A stretch of DNA of 64,000 nt from Pseudomonas sp. ERMR1:02 (GTDB lineage Bacteria > Pseudomonadota > Gammaproteobacteria > Pseudomonadales > Pseudomonadaceae), in assembly GCF_002277815.1 (NCBI RefSeq), contig NZ_NKJI01000006.1, positions 186,001 through 250,000 of the forward strand. Reading direction: 5' to 3'. Of this stretch, positions 26,675 through 41,200 are shown one piece after another. Both the position numbers and the translations under genes were made by a program. The notes under the pieces are model-generated. The model searched no databases, was not told where the DNA came from, and saw nothing but the letters and a program-made list of their open reading frames with translations. Position 1 is the first letter of the stretch. Each line of letters opens with the position of its first letter.

Positions 26675-28078
26675 ATGTCGACAGACAAGGTTTCTGTCCA
26701 CGGCAGTTGGGCTAGCCGTTGGGTTTTCATACTCGCCGCGACCGGTTCGGCCGTAGGGCTGGGTAGTATCTGGAAATTCCCGTACATGGTCGGCGTCTAT
26801 GGTGGCGGCGCCTTCGTGTTGGTGTTCCTGGTCTGTATTGCACTGATCGGCATCCCGGTCATGCTGGCGGAAACCCTGATCGGCCGGCGTGCCCGGCAGA
26901 GTCCGGCCAATGCCTTGAAAGCACTGGCGCGGGAGGCGGGGCATTCGGGCAGATGGTCCTGGGGCGCGTTTGCCGGAATGATCACTGCATTGCTGATCCT
27001 GTCTTTCTATAGTGTCGTCGGCGGTTGGTCGCTGGATTACATTATCGACATGGGGCGTGGTGACTTCCAGGGGGCGACACCCGATCAGGTCGGTGCCTAC
27101 TTTGGCAGCGTCATTGCCGACCCGTGGCGCCTGACGCTTTGGCACACGATTTTCATGCTGCTTTCGGCGGTCGTGATCGCCAAGGGTGTGGTCGCCGGGC
27201 TTGAGCGCAGCCTGCGAATCATGATGCCGTTATTGTTCGTGATGGTGATTGTTCTGCTGGGCTACAGCATGACCACCGGGCATTTCATGGATGGTGTGCA
27301 TTTCATGTTCGACTTCCATCCGGAAAAAGTCCTCGACGGCTTGTTGCCGGCCATGGGGCACGCGTTCTTTTCCCTGAGCGTAGGCGTCGGTTCGATCATG
27401 ATCTACGGCGCTTACATGCCAAAGAGTTCATCGATTTCCGGGACCATCGTTGGCGTGGCTCTGCTCGATACTTTTGTTTCCCTGGTGGCAGGCCTGGCAT
27501 TGTTTCCGATTGTGTTCGCCGCAGGGCTGAACCCAAGCGAAGGCCCAGGTTTGATGTTTGTGAGCCTGCCGTTTGCCTTCGGTAACGTAGCATTCGGCCA
27601 GTTGATGGGCGTAGTGTTCTTTGTGCTGGTGGCGATTGCCGCCTGGAGTTCGGCTATCTCGCTGCTCGAGCCGATGGTGGCGTACCTGGTCGAGCGGAGC
27701 AAAGTCAGCCGCGCCTGGGTGACCTTCTGGCTGGCATTCACCTGCTGGTTTGTTGGTCTGGGTACAGTGTTTTCCTTCAATGTCTGGAAGCAAGCCAGGT
27801 TTTTCGTGAACGAAGGCGGCTTGTTCCATCTCTACCAATGGGGCGCCGCGGGCGGGCTGGATTTCTTCGGTGTGATCGATTTCTTTACCTCGCGGATCAT
27901 GTTGCCACTCGGTGGTTTGTGTTTCGTGGTATTTGCGGGCTGGGTAATGGGTCGGGAAGCGGTGCGCGACGAACTGTCGATCCGCAACCCTGCGTTGTTC
28001 GCCCTGTCTTTGTTCTTGATGCGCTATGTGGCGCCCATCGGCATTCTCGTAGTATTTGCCGCCCAGCTGTGGAAGTGA
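26675..28078 (+). CDS. Neurotransmitter:sodium symporter (SNF) family transporter
   Basis: Sodium-coupled transporter of 467 residues with 11-12 membrane helices. It opens [20 protein letters not shown], then [19 protein letters not shown], the unwound first helix and sodium site of the LeuT fold, and later has [20 protein letters not shown]. Bacterial relatives import amino acids, but the substrate is not readable. The ATG at 26675 is chosen because the family-like sequence starts there; a longer frame to 26624 would use TTG. It reads away from smpB and shares the intergenic region with it. Confidence 0.9.
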   Translation: MSTDKVSVHGSWASRWVFILAATGSAVGLGSIWKFPYMVGVYGGGAFVLVFLVCIALIGIPVMLAETLIGRRARQSPANALKALAREAGHSGRWSWGAFAGMITALLILSFYSVVGGWSLDYIIDMGRGDFQGATPDQVGAYFGSVIADPWRLTLWHTIFMLLSAVVIAKGVVAGLERSLRIMMPLLFVMVIVLLGYSMTTGHFMDGVHFMFDFHPEKVLDGLLPAMGHAFFSLSVGVGSIMIYGAYMPKSSSISGTIVGVALLDTFVSLVAGLALFPIVFAAGLNPSEGPGLMFVSLPFAFGNVAFGQLMGVVFFVLVAIAAWSSAISLLEPMVAYLVERSKVSRAWVTFWLAFTCWFVGLGTVFSFNVWKQARFFVNEGGLFHLYQWGAAGGLDFFGVIDFFTSRIMLPLGGLCFVVFAGWVMGREAVRDELSIRNPALFALSLFLMRYVAPIGILVVFAAQLWK

Positions 28079-28085
28079 CGCTGAC

Positions 28086-28520
28086 ATGACGACACACATT
28101 TCACGTTCGGCCTTGCTGCCGTACCCGGCGCAAGCCTTGTATGACCTGGTCAACGACGTGGCGCGGTACCCGGAATTTCTGCCTTGGTGCTCAGCGGCCG
28201 AAGTTCTGGAAAGCTCCCCTGAACATATGCGCGCGAGCGTCGGCGTAGCTAAAGGTGGGCTCAGCCAGCATTTCGTGACGCGCAATACCCTTGTTCCCGG
28301 TCAGTCGATCGAGATGAACCTCGAAAAAGGGCCGTTCACTCAGTTACACGGTGTCTGGGTGTTCAAGCCATTGGGCGAGAAGGCCTGCAAGATCAGTCTG
28401 GATCTGTCGTTTGATTACGCCGGGCCCATTGTTCGTGCGACTCTTGGACCATTGTTCAATCAGGCGGCCAATACGCTGGTGGATGCATTCTGCCAGCGGG
28501 CCAAGCAAATGCATGGTTGA
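28086..28520 (+). CDS. ratA: RatA-like START/polyketide-cyclase domain protein
   Basis: A 144-residue protein of the coenzyme Q-binding Coq10/START family. It begins THISRSALLPYPAQALYDLV and has DVARYPEFLPWCSAAEVLE and FDYAGPIVRATLGPLFNQAA, all family hallmarks. In E. coli RatA was named for blocking ribosome subunit joining; mitochondrial relatives bind ubiquinone, so the cellular role is open. It lies upstream of and overlaps the rnfH start, an arrangement conserved in gammaproteobacteria next to smpB. Confidence 0.93.
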   Translation: MTTHISRSALLPYPAQALYDLVNDVARYPEFLPWCSAAEVLESSPEHMRASVGVAKGGLSQHFVTRNTLVPGQSIEMNLEKGPFTQLHGVWVFKPLGEKACKISLDLSFDYAGPIVRATLGPLFNQAANTLVDAFCQRAKQMHG

Positions 28521-28827
28521 GGCGGGGGTCGATGTCGAGGTGGTGTACGCCGCCATTGATCGTCAGATGCTTCTGCCGTTGACCGTGCCGTCAGGCACAA
28601 GCATTCGGGTGGCGTTGCTTGAATCTGGCATTGGCCAATCGTTTCCAGAGCTGGATTTGGCCACTTGTCCCGTGGGGATCTTCGGCAAGGTGATCGCCGA
28701 CCCGGAAAGCCGTCTGGTTCAATCTGGGGATCGCATCGAAATTTATCGGCCATTGCTGGCTGATCCAAAAGAAGTTCGCCGGCTGCGTGCGGCCAAGGCT
28801 GCCGAGGCGAAAAACCGGAACCAGTAA
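28513..28827 (+). CDS. rnfH: RnfH/RatB family ubiquitin-like protein
   Basis: A 104-residue protein of the UPF0125/RnfH family with a beta-grasp fold. It has VEVVYAAIDRQMLLPLTVPS near the start and GDRIEIYRPLLADPKEVRR near the end, the conserved strand and tail. Function is not established; it travels with ratA and smpB. The ATG at 28513 lies inside the last codons of ratA, 8 bases before its end, which implies coupled translation. A bidirectional terminator follows. Confidence 0.92.
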   Translation: MVEAGVDVEVVYAAIDRQMLLPLTVPSGTSIRVALLESGIGQSFPELDLATCPVGIFGKVIADPESRLVQSGDRIEIYRPLLADPKEVRRLRAAKAAEAKNRNQ

Positions 28828-28846
28828 ACTTCCATGCGCCAGACAA

Positions 28847-28875
28847 TAAAAAACCCGGCATGCCGGGTTTTTTAT
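28847..28875. terminator. Bidirectional terminator between rnfH and bamE
   Basis: AAAACCCGGCA/TGCCGGGTTTT is a perfect stem with A-run before and T-run after, serving the two converging genes. Confidence 0.92.
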
Positions 28876-28886
28876 TGAGTAGCAAA

Positions 28887-29414
28887 TTATTGCGGCGTGG
28901 TGTCCAGCGGTTCTGGAGTCGGGACTGGAGTAGTTTCTACGCCGTCCACTTCCTTCTGGATTTGATCCAGCAACGAACCCGGCTTGACCGGTTTTTCCGG
29001 CTTTGGCTTCTCGGCGTTTTCTGCTGGTGCGGTCACTGTCGTGGCGCTGTCCTTGCCAAGGATGGCCTCGTCGCGGCTCACACCTGGCATGAAGTCACCG
29101 GAGAGGCTGACAAGCTGATCATTTGGGTTGAAGATAATGCTAATGCGTTCCTGCTGGCGTTCACCGCCACCTGGTTGCAGGCTGTACAGGTAATCCCAGC
29201 GATCGGCATGGAACGTGTCGGTCAGCAGAGGGTTGCCCATGATAAACCTTACTTGCTTACGGGTCATTCCCGGGCGTAACTGGTCTATCATGTCCTGCGT
29301 GACGACATTGCCCTGCTGGATGTCGATTTTGTAAACCCCGGGGAATGAACAACCGGCGAGTGCGAGCAGTCCCACAAAGGTGAAACTGGTTAGCAAGAGC
29401 TTGGTGTTTTGCAT
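28887..29414 (-). CDS. bamE: Outer membrane assembly lipoprotein BamE (OmlA/SmpA)
   Basis: Lipoprotein of 175 residues. A signal peptide ends in the lipobox LLALAGC, with the acylated cysteine near residue 22. The BamE core follows: [35 protein letters not shown] and [18 protein letters not shown]. It is part of the BAM complex that inserts beta-barrel proteins in the outer membrane. A long proline/glutamate-rich tail after about residue 125 is longer than in E. coli but usual in Pseudomonas. It is divergent from fur, as known in this genus. Confidence 0.95.
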   Translation of the reverse strand: MQNTKLLLTSFTFVGLLALAGCSFPGVYKIDIQQGNVVTQDMIDQLRPGMTRKQVRFIMGNPLLTDTFHADRWDYLYSLQPGGGERQQERISIIFNPNDQLVSLSGDFMPGVSRDEAILGKDSATTVTAPAENAEKPKPEKPVKPGSLLDQIQKEVDGVETTPVPTPEPLDTTPQ

Positions 29415-29511
29415 CGGTGGGCGACTTCCACTATCTTGGCTGGGACAACGTAAACGCCGATCATACCCGCATTAAGAGAAGCTGCGAAGCAGCATCGCGA
29501 GAAAGCTGACC

Positions 29512-29916
29512 ATGGTTGAAAATAGCGAACTACGCAAAGCCGGCCTCAAAGTGACCCTGCCACGGGTCAAGATTCTGCAAATGCTCGACTCTGCCGAGCA
29601 GCGCCACATGAGTGCCGAGGATGTCTACAAGGCACTGATGGAGGCTGGCGAGGACGTCGGTCTGGCCACGGTTTACCGTGTACTCACTCAGTTCGAGGCA
29701 GCTGGCCTTGTGGTGCGGCACAACTTCGACGGAGGCCATGCAGTCTTCGAACTGGACGACGGCAAGCATCACGACCATATGGTCAACGTCGAGACCAGTG
29801 AAGTGATCGAATTCTTCGACGAAGAGATCGAGCGCCTGCAGAAAGCAATCGTCGACAAGTATGGCTTCGAGATGGTTGATCACAATCTGGTGCTATACGT
29901 ACGCAAGAAAAAGTAA
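29512..29916 (+). CDS. fur: Ferric uptake regulator Fur
   Basis: Iron-sensing repressor of 134 residues. The winged helix is marked by VTLPRVKILQMLDS and DVGLATVYRVLTQFEAAGLV; the metal sites lie in FELDDGKHHDHMVN and EEIERLQ, and the dimer region follows. The protein contains no cysteine at all, so it lacks the structural Cys4 zinc site of E. coli Fur, which fits pseudomonad Fur. With Fe(II) it represses siderophore and uptake genes. It starts at the ATG at 29512, 97 bases from the divergent bamE start. Confidence 0.97.
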   Translation: MVENSELRKAGLKVTLPRVKILQMLDSAEQRHMSAEDVYKALMEAGEDVGLATVYRVLTQFEAAGLVVRHNFDGGHAVFELDDGKHHDHMVNVETSEVIEFFDEEIERLQKAIVDKYGFEMVDHNLVLYVRKKK

Positions 29917-29925
29917 GCATGTCGC

Positions 29926-29976
29926 GCGAACGCAAGGTTCGCGAAACGAACGAAGGCGACCCCAGGGTCGCCTTCG
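29926..29976. terminator. Hairpin pair between fur and recN
   Basis: Two stems: CGCGAAC/GTTCGCG at 29926-29944 and CGAAGGCGACC/GGTCGCCTTCG at 29951-29976, the second followed by GTGCTTTCT. They separate the converging fur and recN genes and probably stop both transcripts. Confidence 0.75.
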
Positions 29977-29991
29977 TGCTTTCTAACGGAC

Positions 29992-31665
29992 TTAAATTTT
30001 TGCAGTGATCACCATTTTTTTTGCGTGAGCCAAGGACTCCTTGGTGAGATCGATGCCGCCCAGCATTCGAGCTACCTCCTCGACACGATCGTTCTTGCTC
30101 AATTTGGAGACAGCAGTACGCGTGGCATCCTCGTCTCGCACTTTGTGCACAAATAAATGTTGATGACCTTGCGCTGCTACTTGTGGCAAGTGGGTCACGG
30201 TCAGAACCTGCCCTCGCTCCCCGAGACGACGCAACAACTGGCCGACGATCTCGGCCGTTGGGCCACCAATACCTACGTCCACTTCGTCGAACACCAGGGT
30301 TGGCACGCGAGAGGTTTGTGCGGTGATCACCTGGATGGCCAGGCTTATCCGTGACAGCTCGCCACCCGACGCGACTTTCGCCAGGGCTTTCAAAGGTTGT
30401 CCCGGGTTGGCACTGACCAGCAGTTCTACCTGCTCAAGCCCGTTAGGTAGCAGTTCGTCGCTGCTGTTGGAGCGTAGTTCGATGGTAAAGCGACCGCCGG
30501 GCATGCCCAGTCGCTGGATTTCCTGTTCCACGGAGCTGGCCAGGCTGCTCGACGCCTGATGGCGCAAGTCACTCAGCTCGCGGGCCTTTTCCTGGTAATG
30601 GCGAGCATAGGACGACAGTTCAACGCTCAGTCGCTCGATGGATTCGTCATTGGCATTCAGGGTTTCGATTTCATCAAGTAGCTTCTGCTGCATTTCGGCG
30701 ACTTCGGTCGGCTGGATGCGGTGTTTGCGCGCAAGGGTATAGATAGCATCGAGGCGTTCTTCCAGGTATTGAAGACGTGATGGGTCGGCGTCGAAATTGT
30801 CGAGGAAGCGGTTCAGTTCACCCACAGCTTCTTCAACCTGGATCTGCGCGCTGATCAGCAGACTGCTGGCCTCGCCCAGCGCGTCGATCGAATTGTTCAC
30901 GCTCGACAGGCGGTTGAGGCTTGCCGTGAGCGCGTTCAGCACGTTGCCGGAGTCACTTTCGCTGCATTGCTCGACCACTTGCCGGCAGATAGCCAGCAGG
31001 GTTTCAGCGTTGGTCAGGTTCTTGTGCTCCTGCTCCAGCTGCTCCAGTTCATTGTCGCCAAGGCCCAGGTTTTCCAGCTCTTCAAGTTGATAACTGAGCA
31101 GTTGGTGACGAGCGCGCTGCTCGTCACCTGAGTTGGAGAGTCGCTCCAGTTCCTGGCGAGTCTGGCGCCAGCGTTGGGCAGCCAGCTGTACCTGGCGGGC
31201 AAGGTCCGTCGCGCCGGCGTACTCGTCGAGCAGACGACGGTGGGTGTCGGTCTTGAGCAGGGATTGGTGTTCGTGCTGGCTGTGGATATCGATCAGCAGC
31301 TCGCCCAGTGCCTTGAGGTCGCCCAGAGGGCAGGGCGTGCCATTGATGTAGCCGCGCGAGCGTCCTTCTGCCGTGATCACCCGGCGCAGGATGCACGGGC
31401 CATCGTTCTCAAGGTCGCGTTCCGCCAGCCATGTGCTGGCTTCTGGAATATCGGCCAGATCGAAGGTTGCCAGGATGTCGGCCTTGTCTGCCCCGGGTCG
31501 GACCACGCCACTGTCGGCGCGATCACCGAGCGTCAGGCCCAGGGCGTCGAGCATGATCGACTTACCGGCGCCGGTTTCTCCTGTGATCACGCTCATCCCG
31601 CGATCGAGTTCGAGATCGAGATGTTCAACGATGGCGTAGTTATGTACGGACAGGTGCACCAGCAT
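29992..31665 (-). CDS. recN: DNA repair protein RecN
   Basis: SMC-like ATPase of 557 residues for double-strand break repair. Walker A GETGAGKS lies near residue 30, the signature SGGELSR and Walker B-like VFDEVDVGIGG lie near 440-480, and between them two long coiled-coil arms (about 155-360) are visible as heptad-rich glutamate/leucine sequence. Its expression is usually under LexA; I did not identify a clear SOS box in the 240 bases before grpE. It starts at the ATG at 31665. Confidence 0.96.
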   Translation of the reverse strand: MLVHLSVHNYAIVEHLDLELDRGMSVITGETGAGKSIMLDALGLTLGDRADSGVVRPGADKADILATFDLADIPEASTWLAERDLENDGPCILRRVITAEGRSRGYINGTPCPLGDLKALGELLIDIHSQHEHQSLLKTDTHRRLLDEYAGATDLARQVQLAAQRWRQTRQELERLSNSGDEQRARHQLLSYQLEELENLGLGDNELEQLEQEHKNLTNAETLLAICRQVVEQCSESDSGNVLNALTASLNRLSSVNNSIDALGEASSLLISAQIQVEEAVGELNRFLDNFDADPSRLQYLEERLDAIYTLARKHRIQPTEVAEMQQKLLDEIETLNANDESIERLSVELSSYARHYQEKARELSDLRHQASSSLASSVEQEIQRLGMPGGRFTIELRSNSSDELLPNGLEQVELLVSANPGQPLKALAKVASGGELSRISLAIQVITAQTSRVPTLVFDEVDVGIGGPTAEIVGQLLRRLGERGQVLTVTHLPQVAAQGHQHLFVHKVRDEDATRTAVSKLSKNDRVEEVARMLGGIDLTKESLAHAKKMVITAKI

Positions 31666-31824
31666 AAAAGCCGCTCCCAGGCATTAAGTCTGGTTATTTA
31701 TACAGTGTTTTGTTTCGGGCTGACAATGCCTCTCGCTAGCTCGATTTGCTTGATCCGACGAAATCCTTAGCGCGTTCTGGAATGACAATACAGGTGTTTT
31801 TGTAGGGTTAATGCGCGAGCACCC

Positions 31825-31852
31825 CTTGAAGCTCATTTTTGCGGCCCCATAT
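31825..31852 (+). promoter_or_regulatory. Sigma-32 heat-shock promoter of grpE-dnaK
   Basis: CTTGAAG, 13-base spacer, CCCCATAT, almost identical to the RpoH consensus (CTTGAAA-N11-15-CCCCATNT). It lies about 55 bases before the grpE start. It makes grpE, and probably dnaK and dnaJ by readthrough, heat inducible. Confidence 0.92.
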
Positions 31853-31905
31853 AGCTGGGCAGAAGCGCGAGTCAGGCTCGCGGACGATATTGAAAGGAGA
31901 ATTCT

Positions 31906-32472
31906 ATGGCTGACGAACAGACAGTGGATACGCAAAATCTAGACGCCGATCAGGCTCCCCAGGCTTCGGGTGATGACCTGGCGGCTCGTGTACAAGTGCT
32001 CGAAGAGCAACTGGCAGGCGCGCAGGATCAGGCTTTGCGTGTTGCCGCCGATCTGCAGAACGTCCGCCGTCGCGCCGAGCAGGATGTAGAAAAGGCTCAC
32101 AAATTCGCGCTGGAAAAATTCGCCGGCGATCTGCTGCCGATCGTCGATAGTCTGGAGCGCGGTCTGGAATTGTCCAACCCGGATGACGAAAGCATTCGCC
32201 CGATGCGCGAAGGCATCGAGCTGACCCTGAAAATGTTCCAGGACACCCTGAAACGTTATCAGCTGGAAGCGATCGATCCGCATGGCGAACCGTTCAATGC
32301 CGTTCTTCATCAGGCAATGGCCATGCAGGAAAGCGCAGATCTCGAGCCGAACAGCGTACTCAAGGTGTTCCAGAAGGGCTATCAGCTCAATGGTCGCCTG
32401 CTGCGCCCGGCGATGGTCGTGGTCAGCAAGGCACCGGCGCCGGTTTCGCCTTCGATTGACGAGCAGGCTTGA
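31906..32472 (+). CDS. grpE: Nucleotide exchange factor GrpE
   Basis: Cochaperone of 188 residues that releases ADP from DnaK. A long N-terminal coiled coil (about 20-80) is followed by [19 protein letters not shown] and the beta-wing region with [20 protein letters not shown], then [20 protein letters not shown], the family signature. A strong ribosome site GAAAGGAG lies upstream. First gene of the heat-shock cluster, 102 bases before dnaK. Confidence 0.97.
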   Translation: MADEQTVDTQNLDADQAPQASGDDLAARVQVLEEQLAGAQDQALRVAADLQNVRRRAEQDVEKAHKFALEKFAGDLLPIVDSLERGLELSNPDDESIRPMREGIELTLKMFQDTLKRYQLEAIDPHGEPFNAVLHQAMAMQESADLEPNSVLKVFQKGYQLNGRLLRPAMVVVSKAPAPVSPSIDEQA

Positions 32473-32574
32473 AATTAGCCGCAAGGCCCCCATTTAGAAG
32501 TCAAGCGTTTAAGTGCTACCGCAGTTAGCCACCACTGCTGCGGCAACCAAATCCAAAGTTTCGGGAGAGTGAAC

Positions 32575-34491
<1,917 letters not shown>

Positions 34492-34544
34492 GTTGTTGGT
34501 CGGCCGGTTGACTGCCTTCAGGCGGTGACTGGTAGGATGTCGCC

Positions 34545-34564
34545 GCGCGGGAGCTTGCTCCCGC
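34545..34564. other. Hairpin in the dnaK-dnaJ gap
   Basis: CGCGGGAG-CTTG-CTCCCGCG, a perfect 8-base stem in the 298-base intergenic stretch. No T-run follows directly, so it may attenuate or protect the dnaK mRNA. The rest of the gap shows no gene. Confidence 0.55.
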
Positions 34565-34789
34565 GTTGGCGTGTCTGGAGTAAGCGAATTTTTACAGCAT
34601 GCGACAGCGTTCGCGTGCTGGCGGCATGGCCGGGAATGCTCCTGCTTTCCGAGTCAAAAGTGCCATATCGAAACAAAGACCAGGATCGTTGAATTGACGT
34701 GAGTTGGGTCCGGGCCTGCATTGGGGCTCAACGAGTTTGGCAAGGCTCAGGAGAGGTTTGCCAAACGTCCTCAAGAGTGCAAAAGACTT

Positions 34790-36728
<1,939 letters not shown>

Positions 36729-36838
36729 GATGTGCCCGAAATCGGGCTTGAACCTAAGGTTTGGGCCCGGTTTTACTCCGCCAAGCGACGACCTGTCGCA
36801 TTCTCCGGCCTTTCTGGCTCATTGGCGGTAGACCAAAA

Positions 36839-36994
36839 ATGCCTTTTTCTGTAAGCTACAGCTTTAGTGTGTTCACTAAAAGCGCGCAGAATAATTCAGT
36901 GAATGAGCGGGGTGACGTGTCCATACGTCACTCCGCTTTTTTACAACTGCGATCGCCCTTTCAGGCTTTATTTACGGGAGGTCTTCTTGACTAA
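36839..36994 (+). CDS. Putative carA leader peptide ORF
   Basis: An open frame of 51 codons from the ATG at 36839, rich in serine and phenylalanine at its start ([15 protein letters not shown]). It passes through the terminator hairpin at 36906-36942 and stops at TAA 36992-36994, overlapping the TTG start of carA by 8 bases. This is the layout of E. coli pyrBI attenuation, where coupled translation during slow transcription prevents termination. There is no strong ribosome site (GGCGGTAG), so translation is uncertain. Confidence 0.4.
   Translation: MPFSVSYSFSVFTKSAQNNSVNERGDVSIRHSAFLQLRSPFQALFTGGLLD
36906..36942 (+). terminator. Attenuator-like terminator in the carA leader
   Basis: Thirteen-base stem AGCGGGGTGACGT/ACGTCACTCCGCT with one G-U pair and a six-base loop, followed by TTTTTT. 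It lies 45 bases before the carA start codon on the same strand, so transcription must pass it to reach carAB. Pyrimidine-dependent attenuation is the likely purpose; a simple dapB terminator is the alternative. Confidence 0.85.
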
Positions 36995-38123
36995 GCCAGC
37001 CATACTCGCCCTTGCTGATGGCAGCATTTTTCGCGGCGAAGCCATTGGAGCCGACGGTCAAACCGTTGGTGAGGTGGTGTTCAACACCGCCATGACCGGC
37101 TATCAGGAAATCCTTACCGATCCTTCCTACGCCCAACAGATCGTTACCCTGACTTATCCGCACATCGGCAACACCGGTACCACGCCGGAAGACGCCGAGT
37201 CGAATCGCGTCTGGTCCGCTGGCCTGGTTATCCGTGATCTGCCACTGGTAGCGAGCAACTGGCGTAACACGATGTCCCTGTCCGACTACCTGAAAGCCAA
37301 CAACGTTGTGGCAATCGCCGGTATCGACACCCGCCGCCTGACGCGCATCCTGCGTGAAAAGGGCGCGCAGAACGGCTGCATCATGGCCGGTGACAACATT
37401 TCTGAAGAGGCAGCCATCGCCGCAGCCCAGGGTTTCCCAGGCCTCAAAGGCATGGACTTGGCGAAAGTCGTCAGCACCAAGGACACCTACGAATGGCGTT
37501 CGACAGTCTGGGACCTGAAAACTGACAGTCACGCGACCATCGAAGCGTCCGAACTGCCTTACCACGTTGTCGCTTACGACTACGGCGTCAAAGTCAACAT
37601 CCTGCGCATGCTGGTCGAGCGCGGTTGCCGTGTGACTGTGGTGCCTGCGCAAACCCCGGCCTCCGATGTGCTGGCAATGAAGCCGGATGGCGTGTTCCTG
37701 TCCAACGGTCCTGGCGATCCGGAGCCTTGCGACTACGCGATCCAGGCGATCAAGGATGTGCTGGAAACCGAGATCCCGGTGTTCGGTATCTGCCTCGGTC
37801 ATCAACTGCTGGCCCTGGCCTCCGGCGCCAAGACCCTGAAAATGGGCCACGGCCACCACGGTGCCAACCACCCGGTCCAAGACCTGGATACCGGCGTTGT
37901 GATGATCACCAGTCAGAACCACGGTTTTGCGGTAGACGAGACGACCCTGCCAGCCAACGTCCGTGCGATCCATAAATCGCTGTTCGACGGCACCCTGCAA
38001 GGGATTGAGCGTACCGACAAGAGCGCCTTCAGCTTTCAGGGTCACCCTGAAGCCAGCCCTGGCCCGAACGACGTAGCGCCACTGTTTGATCGCTTCATCA
38101 ACGAGATGGCCAAGCGACGCTGA
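36987..38123 (+). CDS. carA: Carbamoyl-phosphate synthase small subunit
   Basis: Glutaminase subunit of 378 residues that supplies ammonia to CarB for carbamoyl phosphate, the precursor of arginine and pyrimidines. N-terminal [20 protein letters not shown] is diagnostic; the class I amidotransferase domain has [12 protein letters not shown] with the catalytic cysteine at residue 269 and [15 protein letters not shown] with the histidine/glutamate pair. The TTG at 36987, with GGGAGG at 36976-36981, gives the correct [13 protein letters not shown] start. Regulation by an upstream attenuator is likely. Confidence 0.98.
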   Translation: MTKPAILALADGSIFRGEAIGADGQTVGEVVFNTAMTGYQEILTDPSYAQQIVTLTYPHIGNTGTTPEDAESNRVWSAGLVIRDLPLVASNWRNTMSLSDYLKANNVVAIAGIDTRRLTRILREKGAQNGCIMAGDNISEEAAIAAAQGFPGLKGMDLAKVVSTKDTYEWRSTVWDLKTDSHATIEASELPYHVVAYDYGVKVNILRMLVERGCRVTVVPAQTPASDVLAMKPDGVFLSNGPGDPEPCDYAIQAIKDVLETEIPVFGICLGHQLLALASGAKTLKMGHGHHGANHPVQDLDTGVVMITSQNHGFAVDETTLPANVRAIHKSLFDGTLQGIERTDKSAFSFQGHPEASPGPNDVAPLFDRFINEMAKRR

Positions 38124-38241
38124 TCGCTCGCCCTGATGTAGCAAAGCTTGAGGGTGGTCCCGACACCGGTGGCCCCCTTAAGTCTTCAGAGATTGAACAA
38201 GACGGCTTGCCGACTGACCTGCGGATTTGAGTGACAAACCC
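38124..38241. other. carA-carB spacer
   Basis: An 118-base gap without a gene; CCGACACCGGTGG could fold weakly. No terminator is visible, so the two genes should be cotranscribed. Confidence 0.6.
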
Positions 38242-41200
38242 ATGCCAAAACGTACAGACATTAAAAGCATCCTGATTCTCGGCGCTGGCCCGATCGTGAT
38301 CGGCCAGGCCTGCGAATTCGACTACTCCGGCGCCCAGGCCTGTAAAGCCCTGCGCGAAGAGGGTTACCGCGTCATCCTGGTGAACTCCAACCCGGCCACC
38401 ATCATGACCGACCCGGCCATGGCCGACGCCACCTACATCGAGCCGATCAAGTGGCAGACCGTTGCCAAGATCATCGAAAAAGAGCGTCCGGACGCGCTGC
38501 TGCCGACCATGGGTGGCCAGACAGCTCTGAACTGCGCCCTAGACCTGGAGCGCGAAGGCGTTTTGGAGAAGTTCGGCGTAGAAATGATCGGTGCCAACGC
38601 CGACACCATCGACAAGGCTGAAGACCGTTCGCGTTTCGACAAGGCCATGAAGTCCATCGGCCTGGCGTGCCCGCGTTCCGGTATTGCCCACAGCATGGAA
38701 GAGGCTAACGCGGTTCTCGAGAAGCTCGGCTTCCCGTGCATCATCCGTCCGTCCTTCACCATGGGCGGCACCGGTGGCGGTATCGCTTACAACCGTGAAG
38801 AGTTCGAAGAAATCTGCGCTCGTGGTCTCGACCTGTCGCCGACCAAAGAACTGCTGATCGACGAATCGCTGATCGGCTGGAAAGAGTACGAGATGGAGGT
38901 TGTCCGCGATAAGAAGGACAACTGCATCATCGTCTGCTCCATCGAAAACTTTGACCCGATGGGTGTGCACACCGGTGACTCGATCACTGTTGCTCCTGCG
39001 CAGACCCTAACCGACAAGGAATACCAGATCCTGCGTAACGCCTCCCTGGCGGTACTGCGTGAGATCGGCGTCGAGACTGGTGGTTCGAACGTACAGTTCG
39101 GTATCTGCCCGGACACTGGCCGCATGGTCGTGATCGAAATGAACCCGCGTGTTTCGCGTTCGTCGGCTCTGGCCTCGAAAGCCACCGGTTTCCCGATCGC
39201 CAAGGTCGCGGCCAAACTGGCTGTGGGTTACACCCTGGACGAACTGTCGAACGACATCACCGGCGGCAAGACCCCGGCGTCCTTCGAGCCGTCCATCGAC
39301 TACGTCGTCACCAAGCTGCCACGTTTTGCCTTCGAGAAATTCCCGAAAGCTGACGCCCGCCTGACCACTCAAATGAAGTCGGTCGGTGAAGTCATGGCCA
39401 TCGGCCGTACCTTCCAGGAATCCCTGCAGAAAGCCCTGCGCGGTCTGGAAGTGGGCGTTTGCGGTCTTGACGAGAAGCTCGACCTGAGCAACCCGGAAAG
39501 CATGAGCGTGCTCAAGCGCGAACTGACCGTTCCGGGCGCCGAGCGTATCTGGTACGTGGCTGATGCCTTCCGCGCCGGCCTGTCGGTCGAAGACATCTTC
39601 GGCATGAACATGATCGACCCGTGGTTCCTGGTGCAGATCGAAGATCTGATCAAGGAAGAAGAGAAGGTCAAGACCCTGGGGTTGGCCAGCATCGACCGCG
39701 ACGTGATGTTCCGCCTCAAGCGTAAAGGCTTCTCCGACATGCGTCTGGCCAAGCTGCTGGGCGTGACCGAGAAAGCCCTGCGTCGCCACCGTCACAAGCT
39801 GGAGGTTTACCCGGTCTACAAGCGCGTTGACACCTGCGCAGCCGAGTTCGCCACCGACACCGCTTACCTCTACTCGACGTACGAGGAAGAGTGCGAAGCC
39901 GCACCGTCGGGCCGCGACAAGATCATGATCCTCGGCGGCGGTCCAAACCGTATCGGCCAGGGTATCGAGTTCGACTACTGCTGCGTACACGCGGCACTGG
40001 CCCTGCGCGATGACGGTTACGAGACCATCATGGTCAACTGCAACCCGGAAACCGTTTCCACCGATTACGATACCTCCGATCGCCTGTATTTCGAACCAGT
40101 GACTTTGGAAGACGTACTGGAAATCGTTCGCGTCGAGAAGCCGAAAGGCGTGATCGTCCAGTACGGCGGGCAGACTCCGCTGAAACTGGCTCGCGCTCTG
40201 GAAGAAGCTGGTGTGCCGATCATCGGCACCAGCCCTGATGCCATCGACCGTGCCGAAGACCGTGAGCGCTTCCAGCAGATGGTCGAGCGTCTGAACCTGC
40301 GTCAGCCACCAAATGCCACTGTGCGTAGCGAAGACGAAGCGATTCGTGCCGCCGCCAAGATCGGTTACCCGCTGGTGGTGCGTCCGTCCTACGTACTGGG
40401 CGGGCGTGCGATGGAAATCGTTTACGAAGAAGAAGAGCTCAAGCGCTACCTGCGTGACGCGGTGAAGGTGTCGAACGATAGCCCGGTGCTGCTCGACCAC
40501 TTCCTCAACTGCGCCATCGAAATGGACGTGGATGCGGTCTGCGACGGCACCGACGTGGTGATCGGCGCGATCATGCAGCACATCGAGCAGGCTGGTGTTC
40601 ACTCCGGTGACTCCGCGTGCTCGCTGCCGCCGTACTCGCTGCCTGCACATATCCAGGACGAGATGCGCGAACAGGTCAAGAAAATGGCCCTGGAACTGGG
40701 CGTGGTCGGCCTGATGAACGTTCAGTTGGCGCTGCAAGGCGAAGACATCTACGTCATCGAAGTCAACCCACGCGCTTCCCGTACCGTACCGTTCGTGTCC
40801 AAGTGCATCGGTGTTTCCCTCGCAATGATCGCGGCGCGCGTCATGGCTGGTAAAACCCTGAAAGAAATCGGCTTCACCAAAGAAATCATCCCGAACTTCT
40901 ACAGCGTGAAAGAGGCGGTGTTCCCGTTCGCCAAATTCCCTGGCGTTGACCCGATCCTTGGCCCAGAGATGAAATCCACCGGTGAAGTGATGGGCGTGGG
41001 TGACACCTTCGGTGAAGCGTTTGCCAAGGCCCAGATGGGTGCCAGCGAAGTGCTGCCGACTGGCGGTACTGCGTTCATCAGTGTGCGCGACGACGATAAA
41101 CCACTGGTTGCAGGCGTGGCTCGTGATCTGATCAACTTGGGCTTTGAAGTGGTTGCCACTGCCGGTACTGCCAAGCTGATTGAAGCCGCAGGCCTGAAAG

